A DNA stretch of 64,000 bases from Corynebacterium sp. ACRPS (GTDB taxonomy: Bacteria; Actinomycetota; Actinomycetes; Mycobacteriales; Mycobacteriaceae), in NCBI RefSeq assembly GCF_022346005.1, contig NZ_JAKRMY010000002.1, forward strand, positions 62,001 to 126,000, written 5' to 3'. The position numbers and the translations under genes were made by a program. The notes under the pieces were generated by a model that saw nothing but the letters and a program-made list of their open reading frames with translations, was not told where the DNA came from and made no database searches. Shown here piece after piece: positions 38,002 to 46,167 of the stretch. Every line of letters begins with the position of its first letter. Within the stretch, counting starts at the first letter, position 1.

Positions 38002-38577
38002 ATGCCAATCGTGAGTGAATCTGAGTTAAATCGGCGCAGGCACGAAATTCTCGTCGGGGCTCGCCGGTGCTTTGCCGAACATGGCTATGAGGGCGCGACT
38101 GTCCGCCTCTTAGAACAAGCCACCGGGAAATCACGCGGCGCCATATTCCACCACTTTGGGGACAAGGAGTCCTTATTCCTCTCTTTAGCCCGCGAAGATG
38201 CCGCACGCCAGGCAGAAGTGGTGGCCAATAACGGCCTCGTCGAGGTTATGCGGGAGATGTTGCGTCACCCAGAACGCCACGATTGGCTTGCCACGCGTCT
38301 GGAGATCACTTCCCTCTTGCGCACGGACCCATCGTTTGCTGCTCGGTGGAAAGAACACCAGTCCATTCGTGACGAGGCTATCCGCGCCCGCCTCGCTTCC
38401 AACGCGGAACAAGGCCGCCTGCGAGACGATGTCGATATAGATACCCTGGTGAGCTATTTGGAAACCTTCATGGATGGGTTTATTAATAGGCTCGCCTTAG
38501 GGGATACGGATGGCCTGGAGCGTGTCCTCGATCTGGTGGAGCAATCCATTCGGAGTTCTAGGTCTCCACAGCGCTAA
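38002..38577 (+). CDS. acnR: TetR-family repressor AcnR
   Basis: Repressor of aconitase; in C. glutamicum it binds the acn promoter and responds to citrate-Mg. The 191 aa protein has an N-terminal TetR HTH (ILVGARRCFAEHGYEGATVRLLEQATGKSRGAIFHHFGDKESLF split over residues 15-58) and a helical ligand domain. ATG at 38002 with AAAAGGAG upstream. It lies downstream of acn as in other corynebacteria, with a terminator between them, so it has its own promoter or reads through. Position and sequence make AcnR the natural identity. Confidence 0.93.
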   Translation: MPIVSESELNRRRHEILVGARRCFAEHGYEGATVRLLEQATGKSRGAIFHHFGDKESLFLSLAREDAARQAEVVANNGLVEVMREMLRHPERHDWLATRLEITSLLRTDPSFAARWKEHQSIRDEAIRARLASNAEQGRLRDDVDIDTLVSYLETFMDGFINRLALGDTDGLERVLDLVEQSIRSSRSPQR

Positions 38578-38651
38578 CCACGCACCAGCCTTCGTCTCTC
38601 TTATCTTTAGCCGGAGCCGGAGGCGAAGGCGCCAGCTGAACGCAGACTCGG

Positions 38652-39806
38652 TTAGTTGGTACCTTCTGCCAAGCCGCCGGTATTGGAAAGTTCTACTTCC
38701 TGGACGCTGACATACTGCGCGATCTCTGCAACGAACCCTGGATCATGGCACGTAAGGACGATTGCCGTTCCTGAGTCCAGCGCCTTATGAATCAGTTGAT
38801 GCATCAGCGCTCGATCCGTTAGTGACAGCAAGCTATCCGGCTCATCCATGAGTAGGATTGCGTGGCCCATCCCCACCACATGTGCCGTTTGAGCCAGCCT
38901 GAGCCGGGAAGCGGACAGATCCAATGGGTGCTCATCGGCATCAAGTTCCAGCAGCTGCCGTAACGCGGTATCGGGAACAAAATCCCCCAAAGTGGAATAT
39001 ATTACCTGGTCATAAGGAGATTGGAGGACCAATCCCCGGGGCTCAGCTGGGCGCTGTGCCCCGTCGAGGCCGGCTGCGGCGCGCAGGAGCGACGTTTTTC
39101 CAGTACCGTTTGCCCCGCGCAACCAGGTCACGCCCCCGCCGCGAATGGGGATGGTTACCGGTCCGACGCTAAAGGTATTGCCGGAAGGCTTCGCCGATTG
39201 CCACCACCGCTTCTTTTCTTGTCCGCGGCGCGCAGTAAGCGGACCGAGAGATCCCCGGGACCCATAAGAAGAAATCGCGTCTAAGCTTACTGGGGCAGGT
39301 TGTGGGATCTCTCCTACGACCTCCCCGCCCAATTCGGGCCAGTGCATGGATGACACGGCAAGAACGCAGGTATTTCGCAGCGAATGCAATAGCTGCACCA
39401 TCATCGCCAACGATGTGGGGTCAAGCCCCGCGCTCGGCTCGCACATAATGAGCACCTCGGGCTCGCGGATCGCAACGCACGCAGCAGCGAGCCTCCGCGT
39501 CTGACCGCCAGAAAGCTGGGTGGGGTTTTTCTCCGCGTAATCGCTTAGGCCCACCGCCGCGAGCATTTCCTCTCCGCGTATCTGCATGCGGGCTGGGTCC
39601 TCACCCTGGTTTTCTAATCCTAGGACCACTTCTTCGATGCAGGTATCGCGCAGGTAGCTGATCTGCGCGGAGGAGTCAGTACCAATGATGGCGGATGATG
39701 AGAATTTTTCGCCCAGCTCTTGCGCCACGTTTTCGGCGATGGCATCCGAAGGAACAAGTACTTGGATGATGCGTCCCTTACTCGGCTGAATATCGTCTAT
39801 ATCCAT
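38652..39806 (-). CDS. ECF transporter energy-coupling ATPase, two fused ABC domains
   Basis: 384 aa protein carrying two ABC halves. The first (residues 1-165) lacks a Walker A loop and has Walker B changed from DEP to CEP (C122-E123-P124), but keeps a Q-loop (Q48) and a perfect signature LSGGQ (98-102). The second (205-370) has an intact Walker A GANGTGKT (231-238), Walker B MDEP (320-323) and H-loop His354, while its signature has decayed to LSASR (297-301). Together they should form one good ATP site. It overlaps the EcfT gene by 10 nt. It would power the EcfS/EcfT transporter. Confidence 0.9.
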   Translation of the reverse strand: MDIDDIQPSKGRIIQVLVPSDAIAENVAQELGEKFSSSAIIGTDSSAQISYLRDTCIEEVVLGLENQGEDPARMQIRGEEMLAAVGLSDYAEKNPTQLSGGQTRRLAAACVAIREPEVLIMCEPSAGLDPTSLAMMVQLLHSLRNTCVLAVSSMHWPELGGEVVGEIPQPAPVSLDAISSYGSRGSLGPLTARRGQEKKRWWQSAKPSGNTFSVGPVTIPIRGGGVTWLRGANGTGKTSLLRAAAGLDGAQRPAEPRGLVLQSPYDQVIYSTLGDFVPDTALRQLLELDADEHPLDLSASRLRLAQTAHVVGMGHAILLMDEPDSLLSLTDRALMHQLIHKALDSGTAIVLTCHDPGFVAEIAQYVSVQEVELSNTGGLAEGTN

Positions 39807-40489
39807 ACAAAGACCATGACTCCTATGGTTCCAATGGGAACGATGTAGCGTAGCACGCGGGACACTGCTGAATCCGGTACCGGCCGCAAAAGGGTCCTAG
39901 TTCCCTCTTCATCAAAGCCCACGGCGGCAAGGGCGTGGCCGCGCTCGGTGCCTTGGATCAGGAGGCGCGAAATTACTGGGATGACCACCCGGGAAATGGT
40001 ATTCCGCCACGTCACCTTGATTCCTGCCAGCTGATTGGCATCGCGGACGGTCCGCCAGGCTTGCGCACCTTGCGGTAAAGACTGCAGTGAAGCACCAACG
40101 ATATAGGCAATTTTGTGCCCAGCGCGCGAGACTTGTAGCCATTTCGCAATATCGGATATCCGCAGCACGGACATCGCCACGATGAAGCACACCATGAGCG
40201 CGAAAAAGCGCAGGGCTAGTGTGGCGGCGATGAGCAGGCCATCGCTTGTAATAAGCGGAATCAGCTGGTTATCGCCATAGGGGGCGTGGATCACCAACAT
40301 CGATAAGGCCACCGGAACACAGAGCGCTGCAGAGGCCAAGACGATCGCAAGGGATCTCGTGGCCCACACGCCATAGGCAAGCATTGCGCCAGCTACCACT
40401 GCAGAGACTAGTGGGCTATTGAGAGCGAGGATAAGTAGCCAACCGCACGCAGCAATGGTGAGGACCGTCGACGGGTGAAGGCGATACAT
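39797..40489 (-). CDS. ECF transporter transmembrane component EcfT
   Basis: 230 aa, with five or six hydrophobic segments and the EcfT coupling helices. The segment GASLQSLPQGAQAWRTVRDANQLAGIK and the motif GTERGHALAAVGFDEEGTR correspond to the paired Ala-Arg-Gly-like coupling motifs that contact the ATPase. The ATG at 40489 overlaps the last base of the S-component gene, and its 3' end overlaps the ATPase gene, so all three are coupled. It connects the substrate-binding S unit to the ATPase. Confidence 0.88.
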   Translation of the reverse strand: MYRLHPSTVLTIAACGWLLILALNSPLVSAVVAGAMLAYGVWATRSLAIVLASAALCVPVALSMLVIHAPYGDNQLIPLITSDGLLIAATLALRFFALMVCFIVAMSVLRISDIAKWLQVSRAGHKIAYIVGASLQSLPQGAQAWRTVRDANQLAGIKVTWRNTISRVVIPVISRLLIQGTERGHALAAVGFDEEGTRTLLRPVPDSAVSRVLRYIVPIGTIGVMVFVWI

Positions 40490-41235
40490 TAGCGAGGCTG
40501 CAAGGATTCCCGGGTGCGCTTAGGCAAGGATTTCACGGCAGCCCACACGATGAGGAAGACGACTGCCTTATCCAGTGGGTCGGAGATAAGTGATTGCATC
40601 GTGACGGACGCAATCAAGGAGTTGCCGAGTTCGCGGAAGAGGGACGTGAGCGCGCCGGTACCGACACCAGCCGTACCGCCGTAGACGAACGCGGCCACGG
40701 GTGCGGCGAGCATGCCGCAGATGATGCCGATGATGGCACCGCTGACGATGACCTTCCAGATCTTGCTAAAAGCGCCCTTTTGGATGGCCCAGCCGGAAAG
40801 GAAGCCGGTAGCCGCGGAAACGGCGGCGAATGGGAGTGCCATCGGGTTGAGCAATCCCCAGACCACTGAAGACAGTGTACCGGTAGCAAGCCCGGCAATG
40901 GGGCCTGCCAGTGCCGCCACCAGGATGGTTCCCACGGAGTCGATATACAGTGGAATACCGCTCGAACCGATGATTTGGCCCACCACGATGTTGAGAACCA
41001 ACGCGATGGGAATAATGGCGATGGTACGAGCCGGCAGGGACGGCACGGTGCCGGCGAGCAACAAGGCCGCACCGATGAGGTAGCCGGCCAGGGTGATCAA
41101 GGCTTCGGCGGAGCCCGCTACGGACTCCCAATCAGTTGGGCGGAAAAGCACCAAGTAGATCCACGTGGCGACGACGAGCGCGGCGCCCGCGATGACCATC
41201 CCCCGGCGGGCAGGGGTAAGAGAAAGCTGAGGCAT
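40489..41235 (-). CDS. ECF transporter substrate-binding S component
   Basis: 248 aa with six or seven membrane helices. The core GSSGIPLYIDSVGTILVAALAGPIAGLATG is typical of ECF S components, whose substrate is usually a vitamin, nucleobase or nucleoside. The substrate cannot be read from sequence; the neighbouring nucleoside hydrolase suggests a nucleoside or a modified nucleoside. ATG at 41235; the AGG of its ribosome-binding site lies in a sequence that can pair with the start of the leader (41245-41349). It shares one base with ecfT. Confidence 0.85.
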   Translation of the reverse strand: MPQLSLTPARRGMVIAGAALVVATWIYLVLFRPTDWESVAGSAEALITLAGYLIGAALLLAGTVPSLPARTIAIIPIALVLNIVVGQIIGSSGIPLYIDSVGTILVAALAGPIAGLATGTLSSVVWGLLNPMALPFAAVSAATGFLSGWAIQKGAFSKIWKVIVSGAIIGIICGMLAAPVAAFVYGGTAGVGTGALTSLFRELGNSLIASVTMQSLISDPLDKAVVFLIVWAAVKSLPKRTRESLQPR

Positions 41236-41244
41236 AGAGGTATT

Positions 41245-41349
41245 CCTAATCCATCAATGTGAAAAAGAGATTGGGGCACACTGCTCTTGTAGTCCCAGCC
41301 TATGTCACCTCAGCGTAGGAAAAATGTGGCGTATGCGCTGCGGATTAGG
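41245..41349 (-). promoter_or_regulatory. Structured leader of the ECF operon (candidate riboswitch)
   Basis: On the minus strand CCTAATCC (41349-41342) is perfectly complementary to GGATTAGG (41252-41245), 89 nt apart. Inside, CAGCG/CGCTG (41340-41336 with 41315-41311) and TGGG/CCCA (41296-41293 with 41275-41272) can form two further stems, giving a three-way junction. The 3' strand of the closing stem holds the AGG 10 nt before the ecfS ATG, so pairing would hide the ribosome-binding site. I cannot match it to a riboswitch class I know. Confidence 0.45.
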
Positions 41350-41358
41350 GTAAAAGAT

Positions 41359-42336
41359 TTATTCGCCTAGAGCAACACGCGCGCCCAAGATGCGCAGCGC
41401 CCTGTCGAACTCGCGGTGAGCAGCTGGAATATCCGCGCTGGTCACCAGAGAGGCATTAGTTGGCCGGCCCCAATGGTTGCGGAGGTCCGCGACGCTGGTA
41501 CCGCGCATCAGCGCAGAATCCGCTTCCACGTCTATGGTCGTATCCACAGCCTCAAACGGCACCTTCTTAAGCGCAATGATGCAGGTCAGAAGGTCATGGA
41601 TCTGGGCTTGGTAGCCTTCTTCTTGCACTTGATGGAACTCGAAGTAAAACCGCAGGATCTCCGGCAATTTTTCCGTCATCGGGTGTGTACCAAGAAGCCC
41701 CTGAATTTCTGCCAAGCGCTCTGGGGTGATAAGAAATTGCTCGGTGACCTCGAGCGAGCACAGCGTACTGTGCAATTCTGCTGAGGCTGAAAAATGACGT
41801 GCTGCCGCGTGGGGATCTACCCAGAAATTCCACTCCGCGGTCGGGGTCGTATTGCCGCGGTAATTAACGGCACCGCCCATGATGGTAATCGAGCCGCACT
41901 GCGCAACGGCATCGCCATGCTCCCGCTCGAAGTCTGCCAAATTAGTTACCGGCCCGGTGACGATGAGGTGTAGCCCCGGGTTGCGGGCAATGGCGCTCGA
42001 CCACAACTCCTGCCACTGAATATCGGCGAAATCGTGATCGGGCGCGGAAAGATAACCCAAGCCGGACTCACCGTGGGTTTCAGGTGTCGTGGTCAGCTCT
42101 ACTTCGAGCGGAGCCGGCCGCCCTGAGGCGACGGGAACCTCCGGCAATCCACAAAGGTCCAAAATCCACCGTGCATTGGCGGCTGTCTGTTGGACCGCGA
42201 CGTTTCCAGCAGTCGTGCTCACGCCCACTAATTCGATCTCGCCCGCGTGATGCAGCCCCGCTAAGTACATTAGGGCGAGACAGTCATCAATCCCTGGATC
42301 GCAGTCGAGCAAGACGGCTGGGCGCGAAACACTCAT
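41359..42336 (-). CDS. Nucleoside hydrolase (IunH family)
   Basis: 325 aa N-ribohydrolase that cleaves a nucleoside to base plus ribose. The calcium-binding N-terminal motif is DCDPGIDDCLAL (D11, D13, D17, D18), with I in place of the usual H in DPGHDD. Other family elements are VTGPVTNLADF, IMGGAV and IHDLLTCIIAL near residue 243. The ATG is at 42336. It is followed after 123 nt by the ECF transporter genes and preceded by an SDR-like gene only 18 nt away. Context suggests import followed by hydrolysis of a nucleoside; the substituted motif may mean altered substrate use. Confidence 0.9.
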   Translation of the reverse strand: MSVSRPAVLLDCDPGIDDCLALMYLAGLHHAGEIELVGVSTTAGNVAVQQTAANARWILDLCGLPEVPVASGRPAPLEVELTTTPETHGESGLGYLSAPDHDFADIQWQELWSSAIARNPGLHLIVTGPVTNLADFEREHGDAVAQCGSITIMGGAVNYRGNTTPTAEWNFWVDPHAAARHFSASAELHSTLCSLEVTEQFLITPERLAEIQGLLGTHPMTEKLPEILRFYFEFHQVQEEGYQAQIHDLLTCIIALKKVPFEAVDTTIDVEADSALMRGTSVADLRNHWGRPTNASLVTSADIPAAHREFDRALRILGARVALGE

Positions 42337-42354
42337 TGATAGTCTGGCTGACTA

Positions 42355-43023
42355 TTAATTAATGGAGCTTACTGGCTTGTCGCCGTCAACGAATACGACT
42401 GGAGAGCCCGGAAGCTCCTCGCGGCCCAGTACCTCTACGATGACGTCTGCCACCAGGTCACGAGACGAGGTCTGACCTTCTTGCAGCATCTTGTCCTCAA
42501 CAAATTCCAGCCCCTGCGCAGGCTCCTCCGTCAGGCCAGCGGGCTTCAGGATGATGTGCGGGATAGAGCTATCGGCTAAGCGGTTGTCCACTTCCTTCTT
42601 GGATTCCACGTAGGCGTACCACTTTTCATCGGCTGGATCGGTCGTCGCAACCTGGGAGCCGACATAAGAAATCATGACGAACTGAGGAACGTCTTTGCCC
42701 AGCTTTTCTAGGGCCTCGATGGCGGCCAAAGCACCGTCGCGGTCGACGGCCCACGTCAGTTCCGCGCCGCCACGGCCGCCGTTTCCGGCACCCCATACAA
42801 CTGCGTCATAATCTGCGAATAGTTCGGCCCATTGGTCAACGGACTGCTCGGTAATATCTGCAATAACCGGCGTAGCGTTGGCCTGCTCGATATCGGCCTT
42901 TTGCTCTGGGTTACGGATAAGCGAGTGAACCTCGTGGCCAGCTTCCGCTAATTTTGGAGCCGCCAGCAGGCCAACCTTGCCGTGTCCACCGATGTACAAA
43001 ACCTTTTTCTTAGTATCAGCCAT
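42355..43023 (-). CDS. NAD(P)-binding SDR-like protein (NmrA/epimerase type)
   Basis: 222 aa Rossmann protein with the dinucleotide motif VLYIGGHGKVG (GGxGxxG type) near the N-terminus, ADITE, VWGAGN and a late SDR-like block SYVGSQ...YVESKKEVDNRLADSSIPHIILKPAGLTEE. This matches atypical SDRs close to YwnB/NmrA proteins; the substrate is unknown. The start is the ATG at 43023 (MADTKKKVLYIG); the longer reading to 43224 is antisense to the ACT gene. It is the first gene of the probable nucleoside hydrolase/ECF operon. Confidence 0.85.
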   Translation of the reverse strand: MADTKKKVLYIGGHGKVGLLAAPKLAEAGHEVHSLIRNPEQKADIEQANATPVIADITEQSVDQWAELFADYDAVVWGAGNGGRGGAELTWAVDRDGALAAIEALEKLGKDVPQFVMISYVGSQVATTDPADEKWYAYVESKKEVDNRLADSSIPHIILKPAGLTEEPAQGLEFVEDKMLQEGQTSSRDLVADVIVEVLGREELPGSPVVFVDGDKPVSSIN

Positions 43024-43138
43024 AGCGCCCAATGGTAACAGCGCGATTTTTATGCTGCAGCGGTTCTTTTCAGCGGTGCCAGAACATGCCGCGACCGCGG
43101 TGCGAGCGTTACACACCGAACCAGATAGAATACTGACT

Positions 43139-43408
43139 ATGTATGCCATTATGACCGTTACCGGTGCCGATAGCACCGGAATCATTGCCGCAGTGACCAC
43201 GACCCTTGCTGAACTGGACATCAACGTCGTTGACGTCTCGCAGACCTTGATGGGTGACTACTTCACCATGATCCTCCGCGTCGAATTCGATGCGGATGCC
43301 GTATCCATCCAGACCATCAAGGAGCGGATGCGCCCGGTTGCGGAGGAAAAGCAGCAATCCATCCGCATTCAGTCCGAAGACCTCTTTACCGCCATGAACG
43401 AGATTTAA
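43139..43408 (+). CDS. ACT-domain protein, UPF0237 family
   Basis: 89 aa single ACT domain ([39 protein letters not shown] split over residues 1-39), which usually binds amino acids or other small ligands. The function of the UPF0237 family is not known. It is followed 1 nt after the stop by the PFL-family gene, and this gene pair is conserved across bacteria. Divergent from the SDR gene with a 115-bp promoter gap. Confidence 0.92.
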   Translation: MYAIMTVTGADSTGIIAAVTTTLAELDINVVDVSQTLMGDYFTMILRVEFDADAVSIQTIKERMRPVAEEKQQSIRIQSEDLFTAMNEI

Positions 43409-43409
43409 C

Positions 43410-44774
43410 ATGAGCACGCGTTTTAATACCACCAATATCTTGGACACCATCGAGATGATCGAAAACTATCGTCTCGATATCCGTACCGTGACGATGGGCA
43501 TTTCCCTGCTGGGATGTACGCGCTCGACCATGGAGGCAACCTGCCAGGCCATCTATGACCGCGTAACGCAGCAAGCAGGCCGCTTGGTTGAGGTATGCGA
43601 GGGCATCGAAGGTGAGCTCGGCATCCCGATCGTCAACAAGCGCATCTCCGTCACCCCCATTTCCCTCGTTGTAGCAGGCTTGGACGGCAACCCCGTCGAT
43701 GCCGCGCAGGCGCTGGATAAGGCCGCGAAGGAGGTGGGCGTTAACTTCGTCGGCGGCTACTCTGCGCTGGTAGAAAAGGGCGCGACGAGCGCAGAGCAAA
43801 AACTCATTTCCTCCATCCCCGAAGCCTTGGCCGAGACAGACGTAGTGTGCTCCTCGGTCAATATCGCCAGCTCCCGCGCCGGCATCAACATGGATGCGAC
43901 GAAGCAAATGGGCGAGGTCATCAAGGAAGCCGCTGAGCTGACCAAGGATGATTCCGCAATCGCCTGCGCCAAGCTCGTCGTCTTTGCCAACTCCGTGGGC
44001 GATAACCCGTTTATGGCCGGTGCCTTCCACGGCATCGAGGAGCCTGACTGCGTCGTCTCCGTTGGCGTCTCCGGCCCCGGCGTGGTGGACCGCGCCCTCG
44101 GCTCCTTGGAAGGCGCAAGCCTGGATCAGGTGGCTGAGGAAGTGAAGAAGGCAGCCTTCAAGATCACCCGCGCCGGGCAGCTCGTGGGCAATATGGCCTC
44201 CGAGCGCCTCGGCGTTCCCTTCGGCATCATTGACCTCTCCTTGGCCCCCACGGCAGAACTCGGCGACTCCGTGGCGCACATCCTCGAGCACATGGGCCTC
44301 GATCAGGTGGGCACGCACGGCACGACGGCGGCATTGGCGCTGCTTAACGATGCCGTCAAGAAGGGCGGCATGATGGCATGCTCGCGCGTGGGCGGCTTGT
44401 CCGGTTCTTTCATCCCCGTCTCTGAGGACAGGGGCATGATCGATGCCGTAAAGTCCGGCTCCATTTCCATGGACAAGTTGGAGGCCATGACCGCCATCTG
44501 CTCGGTAGGCTTTGACATGATCGCACTCCCCGGCGATACCTCTGCGGCCACGATTTCCGGCATGATTGCGGATGAAGCCGCAATCGGCGTGATGAACCAT
44601 AAGACCACCGCCGTGCGCGTCATTCCGGTACCTGGTGCCAAGGTGGGCGACGAGGTCAGCTTCGGTGGGCTTTTGGGCTATGCACCGATCATCCCGGTCA
44701 ATCAGGTGGGCAATTCGCAGTTCATCAACCGCGGCGGCTTCATCCCTGCACCGGTACACGGTTTCCGCAACTAG
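43410..44774 (+). CDS. PFL-family protein, UPF0210 (DUF711)
   Basis: 454 aa protein distantly related to pyruvate-formate-lyase-fold proteins. Family blocks are [54 protein letters not shown] and [12 protein letters not shown]. Its biochemical role is unknown; it occurs with the ACT protein, which suggests control by a small ligand. No glycyl-radical motif is visible. ATG at 43410 directly after the ACT gene, so translation is coupled. Confidence 0.93.
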   Translation: MSTRFNTTNILDTIEMIENYRLDIRTVTMGISLLGCTRSTMEATCQAIYDRVTQQAGRLVEVCEGIEGELGIPIVNKRISVTPISLVVAGLDGNPVDAAQALDKAAKEVGVNFVGGYSALVEKGATSAEQKLISSIPEALAETDVVCSSVNIASSRAGINMDATKQMGEVIKEAAELTKDDSAIACAKLVVFANSVGDNPFMAGAFHGIEEPDCVVSVGVSGPGVVDRALGSLEGASLDQVAEEVKKAAFKITRAGQLVGNMASERLGVPFGIIDLSLAPTAELGDSVAHILEHMGLDQVGTHGTTAALALLNDAVKKGGMMACSRVGGLSGSFIPVSEDRGMIDAVKSGSISMDKLEAMTAICSVGFDMIALPGDTSAATISGMIADEAAIGVMNHKTTAVRVIPVPGAKVGDEVSFGGLLGYAPIIPVNQVGNSQFINRGGFIPAPVHGFRN

Positions 44775-44833
44775 GTGTCGAGTACTCCACGCCTAGGGGG
44801 AAGCGCGCCTAGGACAAGCGCGCCAAGCTCCTC

Positions 44834-46162
44834 TTAGGACTCGGAGTCTTCATTCTCTTCGCCCGGCTTCTCGGATTCTTCCCACCGGGCGAGGTTTGCT
44901 TTGAAGTGCTGAAAAGAATCTTCTAACTGGCGCAATTCCACCTCGCCGCCGACCTGGCGGCCGGCATCGGAGTAGATGGCCTCCGCTGCTTCATCTAGGA
45001 CATTGCGGCGCTCCACGGTGCGCAGCAGCGCGACCGCCTTGGCTAGGTTGTTGAGCAGGCTGAGGTAGATTTCGGCGTTATCGGCCGCATCGCGGCGGAT
45101 TTGGGTGAACATCGCCTCAATGATCTGTTCGTAGCTAAAGGTTTGATAGTCCAAGCGGAACTCGCCATCGATATGCATGATCCCTTGCGGCAAGCGCTTG
45201 TCCCCAATGACCACCAAGATTTGCGTGAAGCGGTCAATGATGTCGATGACCGTATAAGGGTCATTGACGCCGGTGCTTAAAGCGCGGGCGGCAATCTCCG
45301 CGAGGTGCCGGGCCGTAAACCGCGGGTCGTGCGCGGAGGCATCCTCACGGTGCTGCGTGACCACGATGTGCTTTTCAATGTTTTCCGGCATGTGCGGCAC
45401 GCCGTGGGCGATGACCTCTCCTTCAAGCACGAGATCGCCGGGGGCCACACCTAAGTGAACCGCGCAATCTTCTTCGGCCGCCGCTTGGGCAATGGACTCG
45501 TAGTCCACGAATTTCAGGTAGCCCGTTTGAGAGCTGCGGGTTGCGTCAGCGGATTCATAGAAATCCGAACCTGGTGCCTTGGAGACCTTCTCTTCCTCGC
45601 CACGCTCAATGAGGCGCCGCATGTGCTCTTCCACGTCTTGGGCCACCACGTGCACCACGTGAGACATGCTGATGGACTGCGCGATGTGGACGATGAAATA
45701 AATCAAAAAGACCACGCAAATTAGCGCCAAGGCAATGTCGACTGCGACATTCAGCGAGGGAACGTGTTCTTGCTTGCCTTCACCACCGGCGCGCACGGCA
45801 CGCAGAGAGAGCAGCGAATAGGTAAAGGTCGCCAGGTAGATCCCCAGCGTGGACTGGATGGAGCGGTCCTTCAAAAATTCGTGCAATAGGCGCGGCCCCA
45901 TCACCGTCACCACTCCGGAAAGCGCGGTCAGGGTGATAAAGAACAGGGTTCCGGCCAGGGACAGCGTGGCGGTGGCCACGGCGGTGAGCAGGCCTTGGGC
46001 GCTTTCCGCGCTACCGTCATAGAGCCGAGAGAGCGCCAGGTCGAAGTTGCGATCGAGTGCGAGCATGCCTTCGGCCGCCACGACGGCCACCGCCACTGCA
46101 ACCGCGGGAATGACCCAAAACTTATCCCGCCAGGCGGGCATCCTCTCGATCAGCGTTTTCAT
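44834..46162 (-). CDS. DUF2254 membrane protein
   Basis: 442 aa protein with about four N-terminal membrane helices (residues 16-35, 60-90, 105-125, 142-165) followed by a large soluble region with SRGIxD-like acidic segments and ALSTGVNDPYTVIDIIDRF, the signature of DUF2254. The function is unknown. The C-terminus is acidic (EKPGEENEDSES). ATG at 46162, 5 nt after the ABC-F gene stop, so it is co-transcribed with that gene. Confidence 0.85.
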   Translation of the reverse strand: MKTLIERMPAWRDKFWVIPAVAVAVAVVAAEGMLALDRNFDLALSRLYDGSAESAQGLLTAVATATLSLAGTLFFITLTALSGVVTVMGPRLLHEFLKDRSIQSTLGIYLATFTYSLLSLRAVRAGGEGKQEHVPSLNVAVDIALALICVVFLIYFIVHIAQSISMSHVVHVVAQDVEEHMRRLIERGEEEKVSKAPGSDFYESADATRSSQTGYLKFVDYESIAQAAAEEDCAVHLGVAPGDLVLEGEVIAHGVPHMPENIEKHIVVTQHREDASAHDPRFTARHLAEIAARALSTGVNDPYTVIDIIDRFTQILVVIGDKRLPQGIMHIDGEFRLDYQTFSYEQIIEAMFTQIRRDAADNAEIYLSLLNNLAKAVALLRTVERRNVLDEAAEAIYSDAGRQVGGEVELRQLEDSFQHFKANLARWEESEKPGEENEDSES

Positions 46163-46167
46163 CAGGC

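Noticed and set aside
44775..44833. Repeated CGCCTAGG and GCGCGCC pieces between the PFL and DUF2254 genes
   Set aside because: Looks like a terminator but no clean stem-loop with a T-run could be drawn.
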